22,701 nucleotides of DNA, taken from assembly GCA_964637515.1 (NCBI GenBank), contig CAZWUI010000021.1, positions 1 through 22,701 on the forward strand, written 5' to 3'. Made by a program: the position numbers and the translations under genes. This stretch comes from RGIG4097 sp964637515 (GTDB lineage: Bacteria > Bacillota > Clostridia > Christensenellales > CAG-917). Shown here piece by piece: positions 14,272-21,303 of this stretch (position 1 is its first letter; every line of letters starts with the position of its first letter). The notes beneath the pieces are model-generated. The model made no database searches and had not been told where the DNA came from. It worked only from the letters and a program-made list of their open reading frames with translations.

Positions 14272-17200
14272 TTAGGCTTTTGCGCCTTTTTTCTTTTTGA
14301 GAACGATTACGACGACCGCTGCGACGATGCCGACGAATGCCACGCATCCGACGACGATACCTGCGATTGCGCCTGCGCTAAGTCCGCTTTGCGCGGGTTC
14401 TGCAAGGTATTCCGCCATGGTGATGACGTTGCCGTTTTCATCGAAGGTGTACGCTTCGAAAGTGAGTTCGCCGTTTGCAAACGTGAGATAACCGAAGGTT
14501 TGACGATCGAGAGTGTGATCAACGGTCTTGTCCATATCGAGTGCGCCCATAACCGTATCGTTGTTGCCGACGTAGTTGTAGAACTTCGTGCCGATGGTGC
14601 CGAGAGTGACGTAGATCGTTCCGCTATTGCCTTGGGGTTTGGTCTCGGTGTACACGTGGTCGTGTCCTGCGAAGACGTACTTGACTCCGTAAGTGTCGAA
14701 GACGGGGCAGAGTTGTTCGCGCATCTTGACGATTTCACTATCGTTGGTGTGCGAACCGGTGGAGAACAAGGACTTGTGCATCATGACGACGATGGTCTTG
14801 CCTGCGTCCTTTGCCGCAGTAAGATCGCTCACAAGCCAGTTATATTGTGCGGTCGCGAGACCGTTTTCACCGTCTGCGTTGTTGGTGTCAAGGAATACGA
14901 AGTGCACTCCGGAGTAGTCCATGGAGTAGTAGTCTTGTTCCGCTTCACCGTTGTAGGCGTTGGTGGTCACGCTTGCGGGTTGAGTGTAGTTGAAGAACTT
15001 GCTGATTGCGTAAGTTTCGTTCTCGTGGTTGCCCGCGACGGAGAACATAGAGGTGTTCGCAAGAATGCCGGTGATAGGATTGAGCCAGAATTTCCATTGA
15101 TCGAAGTTCTTGGGGTTGTCCGTGTTGTCGCCGCCGTTGAGAATGAAGTCGTAACCTGCGATTCTTTCGTCGTTCACAAGCGTGTTCATCTTGTCCGCAG
15201 TCACGTCGTACATGGATTGGATCATGCCTTGAGGATCGGAGATAACAAGTGCTTTGAAGTCACCGCTCGTCTTTGCAGTGGTGAAAGTGAAGTTCTTGTC
15301 GTAGCCGAGTCCGCTTGCGAGATCCCATCTGTTGACTTCTTCGCCGTCGGTGTTGTAATACACGCCGTAGATTTGATATTCGTAAGAAGTGCCTTCTTTT
15401 AGACCGCTAATGGTCACGGAGTGGCGGTTCCAGTAGAGTACGCTACCGGTCATCGCCGCATCACGCTCGGTGCAGTTGTAGTACATCTTGACTTTTTCTC
15501 CGCCGACTTCCGCATCGTAGTAGACTTCGCCGTGAGTGAGGCAGAGCAGACCAAGGTCGATGAGAGGCACGTATTGAGGAGAAGTGACGGTGTTGATCTT
15601 GACGCCGTTTTCTGTAACGTTGCCTTCAAGGTTGTGGAGTGCATTGTAGTAAGGCGCTCTTGATGCTTCGTCGAAGATATTCCAATGTGCGCCCGTTGCA
15701 TCCTTCCATTCTTGAGTGCCGACTTCGCGATATCTGACGACGGTGAAGACTTCTTCTGCGGTGTAGTAGGAGAAGTTGAAGGTCGTTGTGCCGTTCACGT
15801 TGTCGAAGTTTGCCGTGAGAGAGGAGGGGAGTCTGCCAAGTTCTTGCGTTGCAATATTTTGTGCGTATACGCCGGATACGTAGGACGGAGTGACCGTCTT
15901 GCCGTTTGCGGTGAAGGTTGCAAATTTCTCGGTGGGGGTGATTGCAAGTGCCTTTGCAGGATCTTGTACGTCCGCAAGGTCGGCTGTGTCATCGGAACCG
16001 AATGCAACGACGATTTCTTTTGCAATTCCGCCAAGGCCGACGTAGAAACTATCCGTCACGTAACCTTCGAGAAGTCCGTCAACGATTTCATAAAGATCGT
16101 TGCCTGTGAAGGAGAATCCGAGAGAATCACCGAGCAGTTGGCTGATCAAAGGAAGAAGTCCGTTCACGGTGTCGTAAATCACGAAGTTTGCCGCATTGAC
16201 GGTGATATCGACGTCGTAGCTGTTGTACGCCAAGGTTTCGACCATTGAAAGGATGGAATTGAGAGTGGCGATTTCGCTGTTGTTCAAAACGCTCGTGAAG
16301 TCGAAATCATATTCGAGGAGTGCCTTCAAAATGGAGTTGTCATCCGCATAAAGAGGATTGAGCAAGCCCCAAACGAGATCGGACACGAGTTTTCCGCTGT
16401 CGCATTGGCTTGCAAAGTCTTGCATTGCTGCTTGATAGCGTTTGCGATATGCCGCATCGTAAGGAGAATTTGCGGTGTAGTAAAGGCTGTTCACGTCAGA
16501 AACACCGTCGAGAATGGTGTTGAGGTCGGAAGAAATTTCGTTACCGCTACAAGAAGTTGCGAGAACGTAGGACGCCATTTGACCGAGAGTGAGTTTTCCG
16601 CCCGCTTCTTCGGTGCCGTATTCCATGTCGATGATGCTATATGCGATTGCGACGACCATATCCATGATATTATCGTAGGTTTCGCCGTCGAACACGTAGT
16701 CGCCGAATCCGTTTTCGTCTTCATCGGGGTAGAGGTTAAACCAAATGGTATCAACAAGATAGTTTGCCATTTTGGTGAGGAGGGAGCCGGGTACGCTGAT
16801 GATACTAACGGAGAGTCCGCCACCGAGATAAGTATCGACGAGGTCGTAAACCGTTGTGAGAAGTTTGTCGTTGAGATAGTGGCTCAAAACTCTGTCGATG
16901 AGTTGTCCGTAAATTTCTTGATAGATATATTCGTTGTAGGAAAGACTATCGAAATCGTCGTGATGGAGAGTGTAGGTGAAATAGTTGGGGTTTGCCGCAA
17001 CGACGTCTTCCCATGCCGCGTCTTTTGCTTCATCGGTAGTTGCCGTGGTGTATGCTGCCATTGCCGCTTGATACGCTTCTTCGTTCCATTCGTTTGCAGG
17101 GTTGTAAACGTCGGTGGAGGGGGTTGCCTTCAAGGGCGTTTGTCCGATGCTGTCGAGAAGGTAGAGAGAAGAATCCATGCTTTCGGCAAGCTTGCCGTCC

Positions 17201-18681
17201 TTGTTGTAACGGGTTAGGGTTGCGTAGCGGATAGGGCTGTCAAGACTGACGAAAGAGCCGGTTTCGAATTCGTAAAGGGTTCTGCCTTGTGCATCGGTGT
17301 ATTCTGCAACGTCGGATGCGTGTTGGTGACCGCTGAACGTATATTTGATGCCGAGTTCAAGGAACCGTTTGCAGGTGTATTCCCAGTTATACATCGTGAA
17401 GTCCTTCAAAATTTCATCCTCTTGATCGAAGTGAGGCATGATATTTTGGTGGAAAGTGGAGATGAAAGTGGGTTCGGTGACCGCTTCGGGAGCGACCGAG
17501 TATCTTTCGACTATTTCTTCAAGGAAGGGATAGAGCGCACCGTCGATTCTGCCGCCGCAAAGGTGGGTGAGTTTGGTGTTGCGATAGACGATTTTGCCCG
17601 CTTCGTATGCAGCGATAGCGTCGTCATAGCTTGCGATTTTGACATATTCGTCAATGCCGTCTGCATTGGCTTCGAGAAGTCTGAAATCTGCGGTGTTAAA
17701 GTTTGCAGAATTGTAGTTGAAATCAAATTCGACGCGGTTGATTTGCACGGGAACGATTTCGTCGGTAGGTTCTCTGTCGGTGGAGTCAATGACGAAAAGG
17801 GTATATGCACTGTTGTTGATATGCACCGCAAAGGTGATTTGGTTTCTGCCGTCACCGATTTTGGAATACTCTTTAGAAATTTCTTCTGCAGTTGCAGTCG
17901 TGCCCTTGTTTTGAATTGTCGTAAGGGAATTGTTGTAGTAGGTGATTTCGAGGTTGCTTGCGTTGGTGGATGCAATATATCCGCCGGTGAAGTTGGATGC
18001 CCAGTAGTCCGCGCCGTAGATTTCGTCAAGGACTGCTTTGTCGATTTCGGGGTAGCCGAGTCCGTTGAAGATCATTGCGAATTGCGCCGCAGTGATACCT
18101 TCCGCATCCCAACCGATACCGCTCGTCTTGTCGTAGAGTGCGCCCGTGCCGTTATAAAGGTCGTGGTTGCCTACGGTTGCGAAGATTTGGAAGTTGGTGT
18201 AGTCAATGGCAGTGCCGTCTTCCTTGTTGACGGTGCCGAGTGCTCTCACGCTGTTTTGGAGCCAGCGGAGGGAGTTTGCTACGTCGATTTCCGCAACTCT
18301 CTCACCGTTTTTGGTGAGGTCGCCCGATGCGAACATATACACAGGTGCTTCGCCTTTTTTGGCATCGGCAAGCACTCTTGCCATGTTTGCATAAAGGACG
18401 TTACCGCTTTCGAGAACGAGTTTGGTGTCGCCGGTCATGGAATAGTAGAAATCGCTATCCTTATAGTCGTCCGCCGTCACGTTCTGATAACAGTATTCGA
18501 GAGGGAAGTAGTGGATATCGCTCATATGGCCGATGGTGATAGTGCTGAGCACAGTGCCTGTCGACTCAACGGTTTCCGCAACTGCCACACCGCTACCCAA
18601 GGTGATGCCGAGGGTGAGAGCGAGGGTGATTGCGAGCACCGAAACGATAACCATAGATACGGTTTTTCTTAGAGTGTTCAT
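14272..18681 (-). CDS. Exported, membrane-anchored tandem metallophosphoesterase
   Basis: 1469 residues. A signal peptide covers 1-35 (hydrophobic core 9-30, likely cleavage after AVA). The first calcineurin-like phosphoesterase domain (about 46-490) has SDIH (54-57), GD (120-121), GNHD (171-174), His411 and GHQH (451-454). A long middle part (about 510-970) has no recognised motif. A purple-acid-phosphatase-type beta domain (about 970-1135, SVTISGLKEGTSYEYQIYG) precedes a second phosphoesterase domain with SDPQG (1148-1152), GGD (1183-1185), GNHE (1217-1220), His1302 and GHDH (1339-1342). A membrane anchor (about 1435-1461) ends in KKKKGAKA. It is predicted to act outside the cell, releasing phosphate from phosphoesters; substrates are unknown. 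GGAGG (complement of 18686-18690) fixes the ATG at 18681. Confidence 0.88.
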   Translation of the reverse strand: MNTLRKTVSMVIVSVLAITLALTLGITLGSGVAVAETVESTGTVLSTITIGHMSDIHYFPLEYCYQNVTADDYKDSDFYYSMTGDTKLVLESGNVLYANMARVLADAKKGEAPVYMFASGDLTKNGERVAEIDVANSLRWLQNSVRALGTVNKEDGTAIDYTNFQIFATVGNHDLYNGTGALYDKTSGIGWDAEGITAAQFAMIFNGLGYPEIDKAVLDEIYGADYWASNFTGGYIASTNASNLEITYYNNSLTTIQNKGTTATAEEISKEYSKIGDGRNQITFAVHINNSAYTLFVIDSTDREPTDEIVPVQINRVEFDFNYNSANFNTADFRLLEANADGIDEYVKIASYDDAIAAYEAGKIVYRNTKLTHLCGGRIDGALYPFLEEIVERYSVAPEAVTEPTFISTFHQNIMPHFDQEDEILKDFTMYNWEYTCKRFLELGIKYTFSGHQHASDVAEYTDAQGRTLYEFETGSFVSLDSPIRYATLTRYNKDGKLAESMDSSLYLLDSIGQTPLKATPSTDVYNPANEWNEEAYQAAMAAYTTATTDEAKDAAWEDVVAANPNYFTYTLHHDDFDSLSYNEYIYQEIYGQLIDRVLSHYLNDKLLTTVYDLVDTYLGGGLSVSIISVPGSLLTKMANYLVDTIWFNLYPDEDENGFGDYVFDGETYDNIMDMVVAIAYSIIDMEYGTEEAGGKLTLGQMASYVLATSCSGNEISSDLNTILDGVSDVNSLYYTANSPYDAAYRKRYQAAMQDFASQCDSGKLVSDLVWGLLNPLYADDNSILKALLEYDFDFTSVLNNSEIATLNSILSMVETLAYNSYDVDITVNAANFVIYDTVNGLLPLISQLLGDSLGFSFTGNDLYEIVDGLLEGYVTDSFYVGLGGIAKEIVVAFGSDDTADLADVQDPAKALAITPTEKFATFTANGKTVTPSYVSGVYAQNIATQELGRLPSSLTANFDNVNGTTTFNFSYYTAEEVFTVVRYREVGTQEWKDATGAHWNIFDEASRAPYYNALHNLEGNVTENGVKINTVTSPQYVPLIDLGLLCLTHGEVYYDAEVGGEKVKMYYNCTERDAAMTGSVLYWNRHSVTISGLKEGTSYEYQIYGVYYNTDGEEVNRWDLASGLGYDKNFTFTTAKTSGDFKALVISDPQGMIQSMYDVTADKMNTLVNDERIAGYDFILNGGDNTDNPKNFDQWKFWLNPITGILANTSMFSVAGNHENETYAISKFFNYTQPASVTTNAYNGEAEQDYYSMDYSGVHFVFLDTNNADGENGLATAQYNWLVSDLTAAKDAGKTIVVMMHKSLFSTGSHTNDSEIVKMREQLCPVFDTYGVKYVFAGHDHVYTETKPQGNSGTIYVTLGTIGTKFYNYVGNNDTVMGALDMDKTVDHTLDRQTFGYLTFANGELTFEAYTFDENGNVITMAEYLAEPAQSGLSAGAIAGIVVGCVAFVGIVAAVVVIVLKKKKGAKA

Positions 18682-18710
18682 AATTCCTCCAATATATTTA
18701 ATACCGAAAC

Positions 18711-18739
18711 ATTATAATATAAATAATGTTATTTTTCAA
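18711..18739 (-). promoter_or_regulatory. Promoter of the tandem metallophosphoesterase gene
   Basis: On the minus strand, TTGAAA (complement of 18734-18739), 17 nt, then TATAAT (complement of 18711-18716). Same boxes and spacing as the gldA promoter. Confidence 0.85.
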
Positions 18740-18802
18740 CACAAAAATCTTTTTTTTGAAAAATTAGCACTAATTGTATAGAAAAACCGAAAATTTTTCG
18801 CT

Positions 18803-18826
18803 AAAAACCGCTCGTAACGGTTTTTT
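18803..18826 (+). terminator. Orphan terminator-like hairpin in a divergent intergenic region
   Basis: AAAAACCG (18803-18810) pairs with CGGTTTTT (18818-18825) around a 7-nt loop, followed by one more T. The neighbours diverge, so no annotated gene needs a terminator here. It may end a short unannotated transcript or insulate the promoter at 18830. Confidence 0.45.
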
Positions 18827-18829
18827 GTC

Positions 18830-18858
18830 TTGCCAAAAAGTGAGTTTAGTAGTAAAAT
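18830..18858 (+). promoter_or_regulatory. Promoter of the doubly anchored lipoprotein gene
   Basis: TTGCCA (18830-18835), a 17-nt spacer and TAAAAT (18853-18858), about 28 nt upstream of the start codon. Confidence 0.7.
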
Positions 18859-18886
18859 GTTTTTATTAAATGTTTAAGAGGGTTTT

Positions 18887-20386
18887 ATGAACAAAAGCTC
18901 CAATTCCAAAAAAGTTGTCGCAAGAGCGATTTCTCTTGCTCTTATTGTGGCAATTGTTAGCGCAATTTGCATCGGTTTCGTCGGTTGCAACAAGACCGGA
19001 ACCGTAGACACCAACAACGTTCTCAAATTTTTCGAACTCAAACCCGAAACCTATGAGGTATTCGAAAATCTCGAAGGCGAACTCAGTTATCGTGTTTTGG
19101 ACGAAGGCGGAGAAAGAACTGTCAATTATTCTATCCCCACCGATGAAGAAAGCGTGAAAGAACTTGCCTATACGCTCTATTCCATCGGCAACAGAACAAT
19201 GGTCACCGTTCCTTATGCAAGTTTCTATGAAACGGGCACCAACGACAGCGAATTTGGCACCGACTATCTTCCCTTGGGTTTTGAAACAATAGACGTCAGA
19301 AACAACGTGGACGGCTATCACTTCAGACAAACCAAACAATTTGCAAGAGGAGAATTGGAAATCGACGGTTTTTGGGGCACTATAGGCGCCGCATTCTCTA
19401 ACGATGCAAAGCAATGGCTCGTTGAAGCAGGTCAAACCGGCAATGCATATAAGAGCACGAACGTTATCGTCGACGGCATTTTTGATTGGTCCGAAGCAAA
19501 GAATAATGCGGATATGAACGACGAGCGCAAAGCAATCGCCCTTCACCCCATTCCTTACACCTCATCGGGCAAACAAGGCAAAATCAACGGCCTTGACAAG
19601 ACCGAACCCATTGTCGAAACGGGCACTTATTGGGAATATGATGCTGCGAGCGGATATTCCATTCCTTACTCTGTTGACAAGGGCGGTAGACTGATCGGCT
19701 ACGAACGCACCGACCAACACATTTTCTACTCCACCGGTGCAGACGCAAACAAGGGTGATATTGAAGATTACTACAACACCATCAAAGAAGCAACCGTCGC
19801 CTACAATGAAACGGAAGGCTACTACGAAGTGCATATGGTTATGGATAGCACCAAAGAATACACCCATATCGATACCCTTTGGGCACTCCGTGACGACGGC
19901 GGTACGAAAGACCCCGATGCGAAATTCACCAAACTTGAAGTCACTTTCCAACTTTGGGACAACGGTTACTTCAAGAAATGGGAAATGTGGGAAGATTGGG
20001 ATTGCGGCAGAGCATACGGACTTTTGCCTATGGCGGCAGTGCAACATTATGAGTCTTACTTTAGCTATGCAAAAGAAGATGCAATGTTTGAAAGCTATCT
20101 TGCGGAATCCGGACTTGCAATCGGCAACTATGATCCCGACCAAGGCGGAGCCAAATCTCTTTCCGCAGGCGCAATCGCAGGCATCGTCATCGGTTGTGTT
20201 GCAGTCGTTACTGCAATCGTGCTCGGTATCGTATTCGGCGTGAAAGCCAAACGCAAAAAACAAGCAGAAATTGCAGCCGCAGAAAGCGAAGAAGAAGTGA
20301 CTGAAGACAGCGTCGAAGAAATTTCGGATGCAACCGTCGTCGCTGACAATACAGACGAATCGCAAGGCGAAAACGACGCAGAATAA
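18887..20386 (+). CDS. Unknown exported lipoprotein with a C-terminal membrane anchor
   Basis: 499 residues. A lipoprotein-type signal (hydrophobic core about 12-30) ends in GFVGC with Cys34 as the lipidation site. The extracellular part (about 35-420) is rich in Tyr, Trp, Asp, Gly and Thr and looks like a soluble beta-rich domain; I recognise no family. A second hydrophobic segment (about 427-452) opens LSAGAIAGIVIGCVA, is followed by the stop-transfer cluster KAKRKK (453-458), and ends in a 40-residue acidic cytosolic tail. Dual anchoring by N-terminal lipid and C-terminal helix is unusual. The anchor nearly matches that of the divergently transcribed phosphoesterase. AAGAGGG (18876-18882) supports the ATG at 18887. 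Substrate binding or a surface structural role is possible; not shown. Confidence 0.85.
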   Translation: MNKSSNSKKVVARAISLALIVAIVSAICIGFVGCNKTGTVDTNNVLKFFELKPETYEVFENLEGELSYRVLDEGGERTVNYSIPTDEESVKELAYTLYSIGNRTMVTVPYASFYETGTNDSEFGTDYLPLGFETIDVRNNVDGYHFRQTKQFARGELEIDGFWGTIGAAFSNDAKQWLVEAGQTGNAYKSTNVIVDGIFDWSEAKNNADMNDERKAIALHPIPYTSSGKQGKINGLDKTEPIVETGTYWEYDAASGYSIPYSVDKGGRLIGYERTDQHIFYSTGADANKGDIEDYYNTIKEATVAYNETEGYYEVHMVMDSTKEYTHIDTLWALRDDGGTKDPDAKFTKLEVTFQLWDNGYFKKWEMWEDWDCGRAYGLLPMAAVQHYESYFSYAKEDAMFESYLAESGLAIGNYDPDQGGAKSLSAGAIAGIVIGCVAVVTAIVLGIVFGVKAKRKKQAEIAAAESEEEVTEDSVEEISDATVVADNTDESQGENDAE

Positions 20387-20411
20387 GCGGTTAGAATATC
20401 GAAAAATCCAC

Positions 20412-20446
20412 AAAATCAACTCCCGAAAAAAAGGGGGTTGATTTTT
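20412..20446 (+). terminator. Intrinsic terminator of the lipoprotein gene
   Basis: A 13-bp stem (20412-20424 with 20433-20445, one G-T pair), an A-rich loop and T's to 20446. Its right arm contains the TTGATT that serves as the -35 box of the next promoter. Confidence 0.85.
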
Positions 20447-20466
20447 GTTTTCGGATATGGTATTAT
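20438..20466 (+). promoter_or_regulatory. Promoter in front of the 152-bp tandem repeats
   Basis: TTGATT (20438-20443), a 17-nt spacer and an extended -10 TGGTATTAT (20458-20466). The predicted start (about 20472-20474) falls just inside the first repeat. The boxes are identical to those of the hydrogenase-operon promoter. Confidence 0.6.
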
Positions 20467-20468
20467 AT

Positions 20469-20620
20469 CCTTGCAAGCAGGAAACTGTTCGCACCAAAGT
20501 GGTGCTTTCGTTTGAACCACAAAGTCTTTTATAGGAACGGCGGGTCCGTTTGGATATGTCAGGCCTTGTAACCGCAACTCGCGCATTGGACGACAAATTC
20601 CAAAGGCAGTCGGTATCCAC
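20469..20620 (+). repeat. 152-bp tandem direct repeat, copy 1
   Basis: Identical over all 152 positions to the copy at 20621-20772. It begins with the palindrome CTTGCAAG. Internal pairings: GCACCA (20491-20496) with TGGTGC (20500-20505); AACGG (20536-20540) with CCGTT (20546-20550); GCCTT (20563-20567) with AAGGC (20603-20607); and, alternatively to the latter, TTGGA (20586-20590) with TCCAA (20599-20603). The length is not a multiple of three, so a repeated protein domain is unlikely. Confidence 0.97.
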
Positions 20621-20772
20621 CCTTGCAAGCAGGAAACTGTTCGCACCAAAGTGGTGCTTTCGTTTGAACCACAAAGTCTTTTATAGGAACGGCGGGTCCG
20701 TTTGGATATGTCAGGCCTTGTAACCGCAACTCGCGCATTGGACGACAAATTCCAAAGGCAGTCGGTATCCAC
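20621..20772 (+). repeat. 152-bp tandem direct repeat, copy 2
   Basis: An exact copy of 20469-20620, directly abutting it. After it, only about CC-TGCAA resembles the start of a third copy before the sequence diverges, so the array has two full units. Confidence 0.97.
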
Positions 20773-20817
20773 CCTGCAAATGCAGGTTTAAAAGAGCACC
20801 ACTATACTAAAGATGAG

Positions 20818-20846
20818 GCGACGTCGTTGACGTCGCTAATTTTTTT
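20818..20846 (+). terminator. Intrinsic terminator after the tandem repeats
   Basis: A perfect 8-bp stem GCGACGTC (20818-20825) with GACGTCGC (20829-20836), the loop GTT, then TAAT and T6. No protein gene lies between the preceding terminator and this one, so it implies an unannotated transcript over the repeats. Confidence 0.75.
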
Positions 20847-20875
20847 GCAATCTTTAAATGAGTGAAAATGTTTTT

Positions 20876-21021
20876 TGTCATTCCGAGTGAAACGCGGGAA
20901 TCTTGAAGGAGCGTACCAAATCAACGGCTTGCCGTTGTATGTAATCGACGTGGAACGTTGAATGTAATCAAAACAATGTTTTGCACGTTATCATTGCGAA
21001 AGTTGATACACGCAAAGCGTG
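20876..21021. repeat. Palindrome-rich dispersed-repeat-like intergenic segment
   Basis: It opens with TGTCATTCCGAG, continuing to GGGAATCTT at 20904; ATTCC (20880-20884) faces GGAAT (20897-20901). Similar TGTCATTC...GAATCT strings are familiar as multi-copy intergenic repeats of gut bacteria (from memory). Further palindromes: CAACGGCTTGCCGTTG (20922-20937), CAAAACA with TGTTTTG (20969-20975, 20977-20983) and CACGC with GCGTG (21009-21013, 21017-21021). No gene is visible. Confidence 0.5.
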
Positions 21022-21050
21022 ATTGCATACCATTGCTCTCACTATGGATA

Positions 21051-21082
21051 AAAAAAGTCGCACAATACAGTGCGACTTTTTT
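21051..21082 (-). terminator. Intrinsic terminator of tRNA-Glu
   Basis: A perfect 13-bp stem (21051-21063 with 21070-21082), a 6-nt loop, and a minus-strand T run from the A7 before 21057. It shares one base with the tRNA CCA end. Confidence 0.88.
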
Positions 21083-21156
21083 GGTACCCCCATGGGGAAT
21101 CGAACCCCAGATTCCGCCGTGAGAGGGCGACGTCTTAACCGCTTGACCATGGAGGC
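21082..21156 (-). tRNA. tRNA-Glu (anticodon CUC)
   Basis: 75 nt including an encoded CCA (complement of 21082-21084). The acceptor arm pairs GCCTCCA with TGGGGGT (with G-T pairs); the D stem is GTC/GAC; the anticodon stem is closed by CGCC/GGCG and has the loop CTCTCAC, so the anticodon is CTC. The T arm GGGGTTCGATTCCCC is perfect. The D-loop TCAAGCGGTTAAGA is typical of Glu isoacceptors. It is a stand-alone gene with its own promoter and terminator. Confidence 0.95.
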
Positions 21157-21174
21157 GTGTTTGAAACAATAGCG

Positions 21175-21203
21175 ATATTATCATAATCTGCGGGAATTGG
21201 CAA
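21175..21203 (-). promoter_or_regulatory. Promoter of tRNA-Glu
   Basis: On the minus strand, TTGCCA (complement of 21198-21203), 17 nt, then TAATAT (complement of 21175-21180), about 19 nt upstream of the tRNA 5' end. Confidence 0.6.
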
Positions 21204-21252
21204 CTGATTTTGAAAAATTTGTAGGTTTTGTGGCGGTTTGGAAAGTTTATTA

Positions 21253-21281
21253 TTGAAATATCTCTGATAATATGTTAATAT
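21253..21281 (+). promoter_or_regulatory. Promoter of the PAP2-family gene
   Basis: TTGAAA (21253-21258), a 17-nt spacer and an extended -10 TGTTAATAT (21273-21281). Confidence 0.7.
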
Positions 21282-21303
21282 ATCCTTAATAATGAGGTGA
21301 ATT

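Larger units (their letters stand above)
20472..20846 (+). ncRNA. Candidate structured RNA containing two identical modules
   Basis: The span from the predicted start to the T run of the terminator is about 375 nt and contains the two 152-nt repeats plus a 70-nt tail. The tail has the hairpin CCTGCA/TGCAGG (20773-20778 with 20781-20786). It also has AGCACCACT (20795-20803), an exact 9-nt complement of AGTGGTGCT in both repeats (20498-20506 and 20650-20658). No + strand reading frame with a ribosome binding site spans it. I do not recognise the family. The RNA call is inferred from promoter, hairpins and terminator. Confidence 0.45.

Noticed and set aside
17287..18672. 461-codon open frame antisense to the phosphoesterase gene
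   Set aside because: Shadow of a real gene with intact catalytic motifs; biased composition and no start signals.
20416..20772. Minus-strand open frames running through the tandem repeats (up to 118 codons, and a longer one from 20674 to 19562)
   Set aside because: The repeat length is not divisible by three, so the two copies encode different peptides in one frame. There is no ribosome binding site, and part of the longer frame is the antisense of the lipoprotein gene.
20469..20772. CRISPR array
   Set aside because: Two abutting identical 152-bp units with no spacers between them; no cas genes nearby.
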